Notes: a model not told the origin generated them from the sequence alone. A DNA stretch of 34,880 nucleotides from Candidatus Neomarinimicrobiota bacterium (GCA_036476315.1 JAZGBI010000096.1:1-34880); one strand, 5' to 3'; shown: positions 24,029-34,589, counted from the first letter of the stretch. Numbers and translations are program-made.

Positions 24029-25936
24029 TCAGTCGACTACCTCGAAATCGGCGTCCTCAACTTCTCCGTCGCCATCTCCTTTTGGACCTTCCGTTTTCGC
24101 CTTCTCTTTCTTAGGCTCCTCGGTTTTGGCGCTGGCGTACATCTTGTTTGCTATCTCATTCCAGACTTTGTTGAGTTCCTCACTGGAGGAACGGATATCC
24201 TCACTGTTCCCCCCGGCGTTCGCTTTCTTCAGTTTTTCCACGGACTCCTGGAGTTGTTTTTTGTCATCATCAGTCAGTTTTTCATCAAATTCTTTCAGAT
24301 TCTTTTCGGTTTGATAGACAAGTTGGTCCGCCTGGTTCTTCAGATCCACTTCTTCCCGCTTCTGCTTGTCCTCCTGTTCATGTTTTTTTGCATCGTCCAC
24401 CATCTTGTCAATCTCTTCAGAGGTAAGGCCACTTGAAGCCTCAATCCGGATAGTCTGTTCCTTTCCCGTCGCCTTATCTTTGGCGTTTACATCCAGGATA
24501 CCGTTGGCGTCAATGTCAAATGTCACCTCGATTTGAGGAACACCTCGTTGCGCCGGGGGAATGCCTTCGAGGTGGAACCGTCCAATCGTCTTGTTGTAAA
24601 CGGCCATCTCACGCTCACCTTGGAGAACATGAATCTCTACCGACGTCTGGCTATCCGCTGCTGTTGAGAAGATCTGGCTCTTTCTCGTGGGTATGGTGGT
24701 ATTTCTTTCTATCAACCTTGTCGAGACGCCTCCGAGCGTTTCGATTCCCAACGAGAGCGGCGTAACGTCGAGGAGGAGGATGTCCTCAACATCTCCCGCC
24801 AGAATGCCTCCCTGGATGCCCGCTCCCATGGCCACAACTTCATCGGGATTCACCCCCTTGCTGGGTTCCTTCCCAAAGATCTTTTTCACCGTTTCCTGCA
24901 CCTTGGGTATCCTGGTTGAACCACCCACAAGCAGTACCTCATTGATGTCATCAGCCGTCAGTCCGGCGTCCTTCAGCGCCTGGACGCAGGGTTCTTTTGT
25001 CCTTTCAATAAGGTGGTCCACAAGCTCCTCGAATTTCGCCCTTGTGAGCGCAATATTGAGATGCCTGGGGCCGGCGGAATCCGCCGTAATGAATGGAAGA
25101 TTGATATCTGTTTTTGTGGAACTGGATAGTTCCTTCTTGGCACTTTCGGCAGCTTCCCTCAACCGCTGAAGAGCCATGGCATCTTTGCGCAGGTCGATTC
25201 CATCTGACTTCTTGAATTCATCTGCGATCCAGTCCAGAACCTCCTGGTCCAGGTCATCTCCGCCCAAGTGTCCGTCTCCGTTACTGGCGTTTACTTCGAT
25301 CGATTTTTCACCATCGATTTCCATGAGATCGAGAATGGAAATATCGAATGTTCCGCCGCCTAAGTCGAAAACAGCCACTTTCTGATCTTTTTTCTTGTCC
25401 AATCCGTAGGCCAGTGCGGCGGCCGTAGGTTCGTTGATGATGCGACGAACCGTCATGCCCGCTATCTTGCCCGCATCCTTGGTCGCCTGTCGCTGAGAAT
25501 CGTTAAAATAGGCGGGGACCGTAATGATAGCCTCTTTTATGGATTCACCTAGGTAATCTTCAGCAGTTTGACGGAGTTTTTGAAGGATCATGGCACTGAC
25601 TTCCGGTGGACTGTGAACCTTACCGCCGGCGAAGATCTCCACGCCTCCTCTCTTCCCTTTTTTCACTTCAAAGGGAACTTCCGACATTTCAGTACCGACT
25701 TCATCGAATTCCCTTCCCATGAAACGCTTGATGGAATAGACCGTGTTCTTCGGATTTGTAACCGCCTGTCGTTTTGCAGGCTGACCGATCAAACGTTCTC
25801 CATCCTTCGTGAATGCCACAACGGATGGTGTGGTTCGACCCCCCTCTGGATTTGTGATCACCTTCGGTTCGCCCCCCTCCAGTATGGCCACGCAAGAATT
25901 CGTTGTTCCCAGATCAATGCCGATAATCTTCGCCAT
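24029..25936 (-). CDS. dnaK: Chaperone DnaK (Hsp70)
   Basis: 635 residues, the family's usual length. ATPase domain: [15 protein letters not shown] (4-18), [34 protein letters not shown], and [15 protein letters not shown]. The substrate-binding domain has [28 protein letters not shown] and [20 protein letters not shown] helical lid and a Gly/Asp/Glu-rich tail end in FEVVD. It has its own terminator and is preceded by a 174-bp gap with a terminator-like hairpin, so it is a monocistronic unit. The usual partners grpE, dnaJ and hrcA are not adjacent, and no CIRCE element (TTAGCACTC-N9-GAGTGCTAA) is present upstream. A Shine-Dalgarno AGAAAGGAA precedes the ATG. Confidence 0.98.
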   Translation of the reverse strand: MAKIIGIDLGTTNSCVAILEGGEPKVITNPEGGRTTPSVVAFTKDGERLIGQPAKRQAVTNPKNTVYSIKRFMGREFDEVGTEMSEVPFEVKKGKRGGVEIFAGGKVHSPPEVSAMILQKLRQTAEDYLGESIKEAIITVPAYFNDSQRQATKDAGKIAGMTVRRIINEPTAAALAYGLDKKKDQKVAVFDLGGGTFDISILDLMEIDGEKSIEVNASNGDGHLGGDDLDQEVLDWIADEFKKSDGIDLRKDAMALQRLREAAESAKKELSSSTKTDINLPFITADSAGPRHLNIALTRAKFEELVDHLIERTKEPCVQALKDAGLTADDINEVLLVGGSTRIPKVQETVKKIFGKEPSKGVNPDEVVAMGAGIQGGILAGDVEDILLLDVTPLSLGIETLGGVSTRLIERNTTIPTRKSQIFSTAADSQTSVEIHVLQGEREMAVYNKTIGRFHLEGIPPAQRGVPQIEVTFDIDANGILDVNAKDKATGKEQTIRIEASSGLTSEEIDKMVDDAKKHEQEDKQKREEVDLKNQADQLVYQTEKNLKEFDEKLTDDDKKQLQESVEKLKKANAGGNSEDIRSSSEELNKVWNEIANKMYASAKTEEPKKEKAKTEGPKGDGDGEVEDADFEVVD

Positions 25937-26045
25937 ATCGCAAATTCCTTTCTATCTTGATCCATTCATCAGGCTAAGCATCTCCAGATAGTCTCCCGTA
26001 TGAAACCAAATGCATGAGTTGAACTTTCGCTCGACACGTTATGTT

Positions 26046-26089
26046 ACAAAATCTATGCCACGACAGGCGATCTGATGAAGTGGCATAGA
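26046..26089 (-). terminator. Perfect 10-bp inverted repeat after clpC, terminator or operator
   Basis: TCTATGCCAC and GTGGCATAGA (26052-26061 and 26080-26089) are separated by 18 bases. On the minus strand the second arm is followed by TTTTGT, which supports termination of the long prfB-to-clpC transcript. The long loop and the position upstream of dnaK also leave open a regulatory binding site. The remaining 100 bp up to dnaK must hold its promoter; I see no convincing -35/-10 pair. Confidence 0.55.
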
Positions 26090-26110
26090 AAGGATTATTC
26101 TGAGGAAATA

Positions 26111-28624
26111 CTAGGACTTGTTGTCAGACTTCGTCGTCTTCCGCGCGGGCGGCTTCTTCTCAGGTGAGGACGAGGTCCTCTTGGTGCTGCGGGAACTGGC
26201 TCTTCTGAACACGAAACTGTCTTCCTTCCCATCAACCCTGATCGTATCTCCCGAAGAAAACTGACCTCTTAGAATTTTTTCTGAAAGGGGTCCCTCTATG
26301 GCGGTCTGAATTTTCCTCCTCAAGGGTCTTGCCCCAAACTCATCGCTAAATCCCAGGCTTAGCAGGAGTTCTTTTGCCTTCCGGGTGACATTGAGCTTCA
26401 TATTCTGTGCCTTCAGGTTTTCCATCAGATCCTGCAGCTGCAAATCGACAATCTTGAGCACACTCTCTTTCGATAGATTGTTGAATACGATGATCTCATC
26501 GATTCGATTGAGAAACTCGGGATTAAAAAGCTCCTTCATTTCATCCAGGACCTTCGATTTCATGGAGTCATACGTCGCCTCGGATGAGACATCTCCGAAA
26601 CCGTAGGTCCCGATTTGTCCGAATCTTCTCGTCCCTATATTGGAGGTCATAATGATGATCGTATTCCTGAAATCGACCCTTCTTCCCATACTGTCTGTGA
26701 GGACTCCCTCGTCGAGCAATTGAAGGAGAATATTGAATACATCGCGGTGAGCTTTTTCAATCTCATCGAAGAGAACCACCGAATATGGAAATCGTCGTAC
26801 CCTTTCGGTCAGTTCTCCCCCCTCGTCATAGCCCACGTAGCCGGGAGGCGCACCGATGAGGCGTGAGACGGAAAACCTCTCCATATACTCTGACATGTCA
26901 ATCTTGATGAGCGATTCCTCATGCGAAAAAAGATGACTCGCCAGCACTTTGGCGGTTTCCGTCTTTCCAACGCCTGTGGGACCCAAAAAGAAGAATGCTC
27001 CGATAGGCCTGCGCGGGTCCTTCAATCCGGCCCGAGCCCGCTGGATCGATTTGGTCAGGCTGCCGATTGCCTCATCCTGCCCGATGATGAACTCGGTGAG
27101 ACTTTCATTCATTTTGAGCAGTTTCTCAGATTCCGTCGCCGCGACTTGCGAAATGGGAATGCTCGTCATCATGGAAACGACATCTGCGATATCGTCACTG
27201 GTAATGGTGGACGCGTTCTTCGATTCTTCCTTTTCCCACTTCTTCTTGGAAGCCTCCAACTTCATCAGGAGGTTTCGCTCCTTGTCGCGGAGATTTGCGG
27301 CTTTTTCAAATTGCTGATTTGAAATGACTTCCTCTTTTTGGGCTCGCACCTGTTCGATTTTCAATTCCAACTCAACGACCAGATCGGGAACTCTAAGATT
27401 CAGAAGATGCATTCTTGCACCAGCTTCATCCAACACATCGATGGCCTTATCAGGAAGGTACTTATCTGTGATATAACGATTGCTCAATTCGACACACGAC
27501 TTGATAGCCTCGTCCACATATTTCACATTGTGATGCCGCTCGTATCGTGTCCGCAGTCCTTCAAGGATCTTGACCGATTCCTCAACTGTGGGAGGAGGAA
27601 TCATCACCTTCTGGAACCTTCTTTCAAGAGCGCCATCCTTTTCAACGTACTTCCTGTACTCATCCAGAGTTGTGGCACCGATACAGCGAATTTCGCCACG
27701 CGAGAGTGCCGGCTTGAACATGTTGGAAGCATCCAGTGACCCTGACGCACTACCTGCGCCAACCAGCGTGTGGAGTTCATCAATAAACAACACGATATTA
27801 TCCGAGGCTTCCAGTTCCGCCATAATTGCCTTCATCCGCTCCTCAAACTGACCCCGGTATTTCGTCCCTGCTACGATGGCCGCCAGATCGAGAGCCACAA
27901 TACGCCTGTTGTGAAGAAGCCGCGGTACATTCCTGTCGGAGATCTTTTGAGCGAGTCCCTCGGCTATGGCGGTTTTTCCCACACCCGGCTCCCCTATGAG
28001 GACAGGATTATTCTTCTTTCTGCGGCAGAGAATCTGGGCAATGCGCTCTATCTCCTCCTCTCGACCGATGACGGGATCGAGGAGTCCCTGCTTGGCGAGC
28101 ACGGTGATGTCCCGGCTGAAATGATCCAGAGCAGGCGTTTTCGACTTCTTTGAGGAAGGAGAGACTTTAACGGCTGATTTCGGGTCGAACGCTTCCTCTT
28201 TCAGATGTTCCAGCACGGCTTTGTGCTCCACCGCAAAGGCACTCAACACTTCGTATGCGACTCCTTCACTCTCGTTGAGGATGGCCAGCAATAGATGATA
28301 ATCGTCTGCCACTGATGAGCCCATTTTCGATGCTTCAGTGAAAGTATTTCGCAGTATTCGCTCCGCACGCCGCGTCAGGGGAAGATGACCCAGCGTCATC
28401 GTTCCACCTGCAGGCTTCACCATGTCCTCGATCATGACCCTTATCTCCTCAAGGTCGCATCCTAAGGCCTGAAGAACCTGAATGGACTTCCCTGAGCCTT
28501 CCCGGATAATGCCGAGAAGCAAATGCTCAGACCCGACATAACTGTGTCCAAGCTGGATAGCCTCCTCCTTGGCAAATTTCATGATAATCTGAACTCTCTT
28601 GGAGAAATTTCCCTTCATAGCCAT
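26111..28624 (-). CDS. clpC: ClpC-type AAA+ unfoldase of the ClpCP protease
   Basis: 837 residues. The N-domain shows two Clp repeats (ALGHS-like [17 protein letters not shown], and [20 protein letters not shown]). The first AAA domain has Walker A GEPGVGKT, Walker B ILFIDE-like [15 protein letters not shown], and ARMH-containing lid. A UVR domain ([20 protein letters not shown]) marks ClpC rather than ClpB or ClpA. The second AAA domain has Walker [20 protein letters not shown] and [12 protein letters not shown], with the C-terminal GARPLRRKI sensor 2. The very basic, Ser/Lys-rich tail is low complexity. ClpC unfolds proteins for ClpP; no clpP is in the window. A GGGGGAG lies 6 nt before the ATG. 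It is 36 bp after lolD and is the last gene before the hairpin. Confidence 0.96.
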   Translation of the reverse strand: MAMKGNFSKRVQIIMKFAKEEAIQLGHSYVGSEHLLLGIIREGSGKSIQVLQALGCDLEEIRVMIEDMVKPAGGTMTLGHLPLTRRAERILRNTFTEASKMGSSVADDYHLLLAILNESEGVAYEVLSAFAVEHKAVLEHLKEEAFDPKSAVKVSPSSKKSKTPALDHFSRDITVLAKQGLLDPVIGREEEIERIAQILCRRKKNNPVLIGEPGVGKTAIAEGLAQKISDRNVPRLLHNRRIVALDLAAIVAGTKYRGQFEERMKAIMAELEASDNIVLFIDELHTLVGAGSASGSLDASNMFKPALSRGEIRCIGATTLDEYRKYVEKDGALERRFQKVMIPPPTVEESVKILEGLRTRYERHHNVKYVDEAIKSCVELSNRYITDKYLPDKAIDVLDEAGARMHLLNLRVPDLVVELELKIEQVRAQKEEVISNQQFEKAANLRDKERNLLMKLEASKKKWEKEESKNASTITSDDIADVVSMMTSIPISQVAATESEKLLKMNESLTEFIIGQDEAIGSLTKSIQRARAGLKDPRRPIGAFFFLGPTGVGKTETAKVLASHLFSHEESLIKIDMSEYMERFSVSRLIGAPPGYVGYDEGGELTERVRRFPYSVVLFDEIEKAHRDVFNILLQLLDEGVLTDSMGRRVDFRNTIIIMTSNIGTRRFGQIGTYGFGDVSSEATYDSMKSKVLDEMKELFNPEFLNRIDEIIVFNNLSKESVLKIVDLQLQDLMENLKAQNMKLNVTRKAKELLLSLGFSDEFGARPLRRKIQTAIEGPLSEKILRGQFSSGDTIRVDGKEDSFVFRRASSRSTKRTSSSPEKKPPARKTTKSDNKS

Positions 28625-28660
28625 CCCTGACTCCCCCTCAATTTACCCACGACAGGCTGC

Positions 28661-29350
28661 TTATTCAACTCGGATTTCGTCCTGGACCCGTAATTCGCCA
28701 TCGGTCAGTATAAGATTATTCTCACACTCGGAAGCCACAACAGGGTTATGGGTAACAATCAGATATCCCTGCCTCTCCACATTGACAAGGTGTTTCATCA
28801 TGTCCATGACAGTTCTGCCTGAATCCTGGTCCAGATTCCCGGTAGGTTCGTCTGCCAGGACAAGCCTCGGATGATTCACAAGTGCTCGGAGAACGGCAAC
28901 CCTCTGCCGCTCTCCTCCTGAAATCGCCCTCGGTTTGTGATCCTTACGTTGCCCCAAATTCACTTCCGCCAACAACTCCACTCCTCTTTTTGAAGCATCC
29001 TCCCGGGACACACCTGCTACGAGCTGAGGAATCATCAAGTTTTCGAGAACAGTAAACTCAGGCAGTAAGTGATGGAATTGAAACACAAAGCCGATAGTTT
29101 TGTTTCGAAGTTTGGATAGATGAGTATCTTTGAGATCCGAAACTCGATGTTCAGTAATCCAGAGTTCACCTGAATCAGGTCTGTCCAGAGTACCCAGAAT
29201 ATTGAGCAGCGTCGATTTGCCACACCCGGAAGGACCCGCAACAGACACGAGCTCCCCCTCATCCACGGAAAGATTAACGTCCCGAAGGACAAGGAGTGGA
29301 CCGTCGCCGGTGGGATAACTCTTCGAGATGTGTTCAGCCCTGAGAATCAT
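28661..29350 (-). CDS. lolD: LolD-like ABC transporter ATPase (lipoprotein release)
   Basis: 229 residues. Walker A GPSGCGKS (39-46), Q-loop FVFQFHHLLPEFTVLENLMI (88-107), signature ISGGERQR (143-150), Walker B LVLADEPTGNLD (163-174), and the switch His in LIVTHNP. The FQFHHLLPEF motif is characteristic of LolD, which fuels extraction of lipoproteins from the inner membrane for LolA. The start overlaps the stop of the permease gene (ATGA). Its gene follows two LolC/E permease genes, completing LolCDE. Confidence 0.93.
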   Translation of the reverse strand: MILRAEHISKSYPTGDGPLLVLRDVNLSVDEGELVSVAGPSGCGKSTLLNILGTLDRPDSGELWITEHRVSDLKDTHLSKLRNKTIGFVFQFHHLLPEFTVLENLMIPQLVAGVSREDASKRGVELLAEVNLGQRKDHKPRAISGGERQRVAVLRALVNHPRLVLADEPTGNLDQDSGRTVMDMMKHLVNVERQGYLIVTHNPVVASECENNLILTDGELRVQDEIRVE

Positions 29351-30555
29351 TTCTCAAACTGTATCGCTTCCGTGGGCAACAGCCTGCCCGCGACCTTTGC
29401 CGGGTAGACGACACACAGACCAATCAAGATGGCGACCAACAAAATAATGATAATCAGATCTTGCCAGAATAGCAACACGGGAAGCGATTTGACAAAATAG
29501 ATGTCTTCTGGCAGCGATAGGATTCCCCAGCGTCGCTGTACAAAAACGAGGAACAGACCCAGAATCGAACCAGCGCTTAGCCCAAGGCCCCCGATGAGCA
29601 ACCCCTGAAAACTGAAAATCCTTCGTATTCGATGCCTAGATGCACCAAGAGTCCGAAGAATTCCAATCTCCCTCACCTTTTCCATGACAAGCATGAGGAG
29701 AGTGGAAGCTATGTTGAAGGAAGCTACGAGGATGATGAGACTCAACACAACGATACTCCCGAGCTTCTCCATTCGCATTGCTGCAAAAAGAGTTTCATGG
29801 AGCTCTTTCCATGACATCAGTCGTATATTCTTGGGAAGCCTTGGAACAAGACTTGCCATCACGTTCCCGGTGGCCGAATTGTTGATCAACCTCACGTCCA
29901 CGCCATCAAAAATGGCATGTTTTCCGAACAGTTGCCTGCCCGCCTCCAGCGGTATGAAGCAATATCTGTCATCAAAGTTCAACAGGTTCGTCTGGTAGAC
30001 AGAAGCTATCCTCACTTTGATCATGGGTGGAAAACCCAGGTAGACCTGGGTGTTGGTGGGGTTCACGAGGCGAAGGGTATCACCGGCCTCTACTCCCAGG
30101 CGATCGGCAATCCCTCTTCCCAGATGAGCCATGGGCAGGTTTCCAGTCCCCACGACGGTTTGCGAACCACCGATTCTGTAGACTTCCGTGAACAGGGAAT
30201 CCTCCACCGCCTTTATCCAGATCAGGGATCGGGCTTCTCCCGCCACGGCAATCCCCTTCCTCTCGAGAAAGAAGGAATAGGCGTCCACTTGCTCAATCTC
30301 CCTCAGCAGGTCGTTGAGCCTGACCCTGTCTGTCTCCCTGGGGGTGGAGACCAGCAGACGGATGTCGGTTTCAAACCCGACGATTTTGTCGCGGATTCCC
30401 TTTTCAAATCCGTTGAGGACGGCAATGGAGAGGATGAGGGCGAGGCAGCCGATGGCCACGCCAACAATGGAAACAAGTCCGCTCCAGGAGATAAATCCAA
30501 CCTCCTTCCTGGATACAAGAAGTTTTCGTGCAATCCAGAAATTCAGTCCTGTCAT
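29347..30555 (-). CDS. LolC/LolE-family lipoprotein-release permease (second copy)
   Basis: 402 residues from ATG at 30555, overlapping the stop of the first permease (ATGA); a longer frame from 30588 overlaps that gene more. The N-terminus FWIARKLLVSRKEVGFISWS and first helix (SIVGVAIGCLALILSIAVLN) lead to the GFEKGIRDKI motif typical of LolC/E. A periplasmic domain of about 200 residues (MacB-PCD fold) follows, then three C-terminal helices starting with MLVMEKVREIGILRTLGAS. Length matches LolC/E (about 400). I cannot tell LolC from LolE from sequence alone. It pairs with the preceding permease, and a heterodimer with lolD is expected. Confidence 0.9.
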   Translation of the reverse strand: MTGLNFWIARKLLVSRKEVGFISWSGLVSIVGVAIGCLALILSIAVLNGFEKGIRDKIVGFETDIRLLVSTPRETDRVRLNDLLREIEQVDAYSFFLERKGIAVAGEARSLIWIKAVEDSLFTEVYRIGGSQTVVGTGNLPMAHLGRGIADRLGVEAGDTLRLVNPTNTQVYLGFPPMIKVRIASVYQTNLLNFDDRYCFIPLEAGRQLFGKHAIFDGVDVRLINNSATGNVMASLVPRLPKNIRLMSWKELHETLFAAMRMEKLGSIVVLSLIILVASFNIASTLLMLVMEKVREIGILRTLGASRHRIRRIFSFQGLLIGGLGLSAGSILGLFLVFVQRRWGILSLPEDIYFVKSLPVLLFWQDLIIIILLVAILIGLCVVYPAKVAGRLLPTEAIQFEK

Positions 30556-31778
30556 TCGTACCTCACTGCCTCCCCAGGCAGAATGCAAGATGCTTTCCAG
30601 GAAGGGTACAAGGTCGCTCCCAGAGCGAGCAGAAAAGCTATCGCTCCCACTGTGACAAAATGAATGACTTCAAAAAGTATGGGTAGCTCTTTCATGAAGT
30701 AAACGTCTTCAGGAATCCGCAGAATTCCGTACTTCATCTGGAGGAGGCCCAGAACGAGAGCGAGAACCTCACCCAGCAATGCGCCAACTAAGCCCACAAC
30801 CCCTCCCTCCAGAACAAAGAGACCCGATATACCCCGCCTTGAGTAACCCATCGCCCGTAGCACACCAATATCCCGTACCTTTTCCATGACGATCATGGTG
30901 AGGGATGATGTAATATTGATGATTGCCACGAGGGCGGTGAGGGCAAAGATGATCGTGATGGGATATTTTTGAACCGATAGCCAGGCGAAAAGATCATGAT
31001 GACGGTCCTTCCACGTGGATGGGAAATAGGGGTATCCCGCCAGTTGATTCAGTTTATCAGCCACGGGGGCGGCACTCTGGGCGCTCTCCAACTTGAGTAT
31101 CTCCCCCGTTATCTTGTCGTCATAGCCGACAAGCTGTTGAGCGCTGGTAATGTCCATATACACAATGGTTTCGTCGTATTCCCTGAGCCCCGTTTTGTAG
31201 GTGCCTGCCACGTAAAACTGGCCCAATCTGGGAGGTTTCCCCAACGAACCGATGGTACTCAGGTCAAAGAGAACTACCCGGTTCCCCGTGGAAAGACCGA
31301 GTTTTTCCGCAAGAGCGGACCCCACCACTATCCCGGAATAACCGTCCTCATTCTCCTGGAAGTGGAACTCACCTGACAACAGAAGATCGGGTGTGCCGAA
31401 AACAGATTTTGCCTTTTTGGCAGAAATCCCCTCAAGAAACACTCCCTCCGTTTTCAAACCATAACGCAAGACAGCCGAGTGATGAACGTATGGAGCACGG
31501 TCCAGGATCTCCGGAATCCTCCTCATGACGGAATCCAGCAGGGAATTCGTTGCGGGCAAGGGGCCGCCAAGATAGCTCTTCAACCGAATGTGTCCGTCGA
31601 AACTGATGATCTTTTCTTGAATCTGGCGTTCGAATCCGTTGAGGATACTCAAAGTCAAGATGAGGACACACACGCCTATGGCGAGGCCGGCGATGGAAAG
31701 GTACCCGATAACCGTGATAAAGCTAAAATCGTGTCTCGACTTTAGGTGCCGGGCTGCGATGAACGGAAGGGAAGACAT
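30552..31778 (-). CDS. LolC/LolE-family lipoprotein-release permease (first copy)
   Basis: 408 residues from ATG at 31778; a GTG two codons earlier (31784) overlaps the lysS stop as GTGA and is an equally possible start. N-terminus FIAARHLKSRHDFSFITVIG, helix YLSIAGLAIGVCVLILTLSI and the motif LNGFERQIQEKI. A periplasmic domain follows (SAVLRYGLKTEGVFLEGISA, GIVVGSALAEKLGLSTG). Three final helices begin with MIVMEKVRDIGVLRAMGYS. It is clearly a paralogue of the next gene: the MEKVR(E/D)IG(I/V)LR block is shared. Encoded right after lysS in a coupled operon. Confidence 0.9.
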   Translation of the reverse strand: MSSLPFIAARHLKSRHDFSFITVIGYLSIAGLAIGVCVLILTLSILNGFERQIQEKIISFDGHIRLKSYLGGPLPATNSLLDSVMRRIPEILDRAPYVHHSAVLRYGLKTEGVFLEGISAKKAKSVFGTPDLLLSGEFHFQENEDGYSGIVVGSALAEKLGLSTGNRVVLFDLSTIGSLGKPPRLGQFYVAGTYKTGLREYDETIVYMDITSAQQLVGYDDKITGEILKLESAQSAAPVADKLNQLAGYPYFPSTWKDRHHDLFAWLSVQKYPITIIFALTALVAIINITSSLTMIVMEKVRDIGVLRAMGYSRRGISGLFVLEGGVVGLVGALLGEVLALVLGLLQMKYGILRIPEDVYFMKELPILFEVIHFVTVGAIAFLLALGATLYPSWKASCILPGEAVRYE

Positions 31779-31780
31779 GG

Positions 31781-33280
31781 TCACTCATGGGTCTGGGGAC
31801 GCATGGCGGGAAACAGGATTACATCCTTGATGGAACGCTGTCCCGTGAGGAGCATGACCAGCCGGTCGATTCCAATTCCCACACCACCCGTAGGGGGCAT
31901 TCCTGTTTCCAGGGCCTGTAAGAAATCTTCATCCATAGTTTGAGCCTCTCTGTACCCCCGCCTTTTCAATCTGGATTGATTCTCCAGCCGCTCGCGCTGA
32001 TCGATGGGGTCGTTGAGCTCGGAAAAGGCGTTGGCCAATTCATGACCATTGATGAAAAGCTCAAACCTCTCCACGAGGGCAGAATTCCCATCCCTCCGAA
32101 CCTTGGCCAGAGGTGAAATCACCTTCGGGTAGTCGATGACAAAAGTTGGTGAAATTAATTTGGGTTCTGTGAGTTCGCGCATCATGATTTCATAGATGCG
32201 ACCAAGATGCGAATTTTCCTCCAGCTCGATGCCGAGTCGGTCGCATGCCTTCCTGAGTTGTCTCTCGTTCATGTCAAACACGTCCTCACCCACAGCCCCA
32301 TTCAGCAGTTCCATGTAGGAAATCCGGCGGTAGGGTGGAGCCAGATCGATTTTTTCCTCCCCCCGCGAAAGGGATGACATGTCCACAGACTCTGCCGCCT
32401 TTTGGATCAGCTTTTCGGTGAAGTCCATCAAGAAATTATAGTCCACGTACGCCACGTAGAATTCAAGCATGGTGAACTCCGGATTGTGGTTCCGGTCCAT
32501 TCCCTCGTTCCGAAAGACTTTTGACAGCTCGTAAACCCGGTCAAATCCTCCGATTATGAGTCGCTTGAGATAAAGCTCATCCGCGATCCGGAGATAAAGC
32601 TCTTGATCGAGCGTCCTGTGTCGAGTCTTGAATGGCGAGGCGAAGGCCCCACCATACAGAGGCTGCAGCACCGGTGTTTCCACTTCAACAAATCCTTTGT
32701 CATCGAGAAAATCACGGACGGTACGTACAATCCTGGCCCTCTTTATGAAAGTATCTTTGACATGTGGGTTGACAATCAGATCAAGGTAGCGCCTGCGATA
32801 GCGCTGCTCCTTATCGGTGAAGGAGTGGAACACAGTACCGTCTTTTTCCTTCATTCCGGGAAGAGGCCGCAGACTTTTTGACAGCAGGATCAACTGGTTC
32901 GCGGAGATGCTGATCTCCCGCGTCTTGGTGGCAAATACAGCACCCTCAACACCCACGATATCCCCAATATCCAATTGCTTCAGAAGCTCATATGTCTTCT
33001 CGCTGAGATTGTCCCGTTTCGAATAGATCTGAATCTTTCCATCTTGATCCTGAATATGAAAAAATGATGCTTTTCCCATTCTTCGCATGGAGACGATTCT
33101 TCCTGCCACCGTGACTTTTTTCCCATCCATCCCGTCGAAATCCGCAAGAATCTGGTGCGACTTATGGGTAACTTCGAGAGAATAGGGGTATGGATTCACG
33201 CCCAGAGAACGGACGGCGTCCAGTTTTTCCTTACGGAATTCTATGATCTGATGAAGGCTTTTTTCTTTTTGACGGACCAC
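31781..33280 (-). CDS. lysS: Lysyl-tRNA synthetase, class II
   Basis: 499 residues from GTG at 33280, 19 bp after the prfB stop; longer frames would overlap prfB and exceed the family length (about 500). Anticodon-binding OB fold: VTVAGRIVSMRRMGKASFFH. Class II motifs: GFVEVETPVLQPLYGGA (motif 1 and start of core), ELSKVFRNEGMDRNHNPEFT (motif 2), and GVGIGIDRLVMLLTG (motif 3). It charges tRNA-Lys. It is directly downstream of prfB, the same order as in E. coli, and followed without a gap by the LolC/E genes. Confidence 0.96.
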   Translation of the reverse strand: MVRQKEKSLHQIIEFRKEKLDAVRSLGVNPYPYSLEVTHKSHQILADFDGMDGKKVTVAGRIVSMRRMGKASFFHIQDQDGKIQIYSKRDNLSEKTYELLKQLDIGDIVGVEGAVFATKTREISISANQLILLSKSLRPLPGMKEKDGTVFHSFTDKEQRYRRRYLDLIVNPHVKDTFIKRARIVRTVRDFLDDKGFVEVETPVLQPLYGGAFASPFKTRHRTLDQELYLRIADELYLKRLIIGGFDRVYELSKVFRNEGMDRNHNPEFTMLEFYVAYVDYNFLMDFTEKLIQKAAESVDMSSLSRGEEKIDLAPPYRRISYMELLNGAVGEDVFDMNERQLRKACDRLGIELEENSHLGRIYEIMMRELTEPKLISPTFVIDYPKVISPLAKVRRDGNSALVERFELFINGHELANAFSELNDPIDQRERLENQSRLKRRGYREAQTMDEDFLQALETGMPPTGGVGIGIDRLVMLLTGQRSIKDVILFPAMRPQTHE

Positions 33281-33299
33281 CGTTGACGGATATTTCTGG

Positions 33300-34443
33300 T
33301 CAGTTGGCCGGGTTAGTGACGAAATTCCTCCGTCGGGAGGCCTGCTGAAGGAGATAGGCCCGGATAAACGGATCCAGATACCCATCAAGGACCTTCTTTA
33401 TGTCGCCGACTTCCGTGTTCGTCCGATGATCCTTCACCATAGCGTAAGGGTGGAAAACATACGAACGAATTTGACTCCCCCAACCGATGTCCTTTTTTTG
33501 ACTTTCCAGCTCCTTGATGGATTCCTCCTGCTCCTGACGCCTCAGTTGATACAGTCTCGATTTCAATATTTTCATGGCGGTGGCTTTGTTCTTGTGCTGG
33601 GATCGTTCATTCTGACATTGGACAACGGTACCTGTCGGGATATGGGTGATTCGAACCGCTGAATCCGTCTTATTCACATGCTGGCCTCCGGCACCGCTCG
33701 CCCGGTATGTGTCAATCCGCAAATCGTCAGTTTTGATATCGATCTCAATTTTGTCATCCAGGAACGGGTAGATGAACACAGAAGCGAAGGAAGTATGGCG
33801 GCGGCTTGACGCATCGAAGGGCGAAATTCTTACCAACCGGTGAACACCCGCTTCGGCTTTCAACTGGCCATGGGCATAATCGCCCCTCACCTCAATCGTC
33901 ACATCTTTGATTCCCGCTTCGTCTCCTGGCTGAAAATCGATGACATCGTATTTGAATCCCTGATTGCCAATCCACCTCACATACATGCGGTATAACATAT
34001 CGGCCCAGTCCTGAGACTCGGTCCCCCCCGCACCCGGGTGGATGGTCAGGATGGCATCTCCGGCGTCCTCCTTGTCCCTCATTGTCACCCTGAGCTCGAT
34101 ACGGTTGACAGTTTCCTTGAAAAGAGACACTTCCTCAGCAACCTCGGAGAGAAGGGAGGACTCCTTCATCTCCTCCTCTTCATCAAGAAGATCCAACAGC
34201 ACCTCCACATCATCCCGTTTGCGCTCGGCTTCATCCCACAGCGAAAGTTCATTTTCGATGGCGGAAATCTTTTTCAGGATGGACTGGGCGGAGGAAGGAT
34301 CATTCCAAAAATCTTCCTCTACGGTCTTCGGCCTTAGATCGGATAGAATTGACTTGAGGGGGGCAGGGTCAAAGATACCCCCGCAGGTCTCGGTATCTTT
34401 TTTCTGTCGACTGAAACTGTTCTCTTAGTTCAGAAGAGTCCAT
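33300..34443 (-). CDS. prfB: Peptide chain release factor 2, with programmed +1 frameshift
   Basis: The gene starts at ATG 34443 and reads 24 codons to an in-frame TGA (34371-34369). Continuing in the +1 frame gives 356 more residues to the stop at 33300-33302, about 380 in all. The shift site is CGG GGG TAT CTT TGA C: a GGGGG Shine-Dalgarno-like block, the slippery CTT, then UGA C, the canonical RF2 autoregulation signal. The protein has the stop-codon-reading SPF (VRISPFDASSRRHTSF) and catalytic GGQ (RASGAGGQHVNKTDSAVRI) motifs. RF2 terminates at UGA and UAA. When RF2 is scarce ribosomes slip and make more. It leads the prfB-lysS-lol-clpC operon. Confidence 0.96.
34369..34383 (-). promoter_or_regulatory. 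Programmed +1 ribosomal frameshift site of prfB
   Basis: Minus strand reads GCGGGGGTATCTTTGAC around codons 21-25. The purine-rich GGGGG lies three bases from the slippery CTT, followed by TGA and C, the weak termination context used by almost all bacterial prfB genes with this control. Confidence 0.9.
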
Positions 34444-34539
34444 TTTTCCCATTAGAATTCAAGTACAAAGTTAACCATTCAAGGAACGAAACACAACTGA
34501 CGCCATATTAGTCATTCGTGACGCGTGAGATCAATTGAT

Positions 34540-34575
34540 TATTGACTATTGATAATTGAATAATGAAAAATGGAT
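34540..34575. repeat. AT-rich short imperfect repeats
   Basis: Units such as TTGATTATTGACTATTGATAA repeat ATTGA-type words several times. The stretch belongs to the roughly 405-bp non-coding region between prfB and the possible insertion sequence at the right end. Confidence 0.45.
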
Positions 34576-34589
34576 TAGTGGAGAGATGT

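Noticed and set aside
25937-26045. CIRCE or other known heat-shock operator upstream of dnaK
   Set aside because: No TTAGCACTC/GAGTGCTAA pair or close variant is present.
33281-33388. Longer LysS start at 33388
   Set aside because: It would overlap the end of prfB by 89 bases and add 36 residues not seen in the family.
33300-34208. prfB as a 302-residue protein starting at an internal ATG
   Set aside because: The upstream sequence continues the RF2 N-terminal domain through a classic frameshift site.
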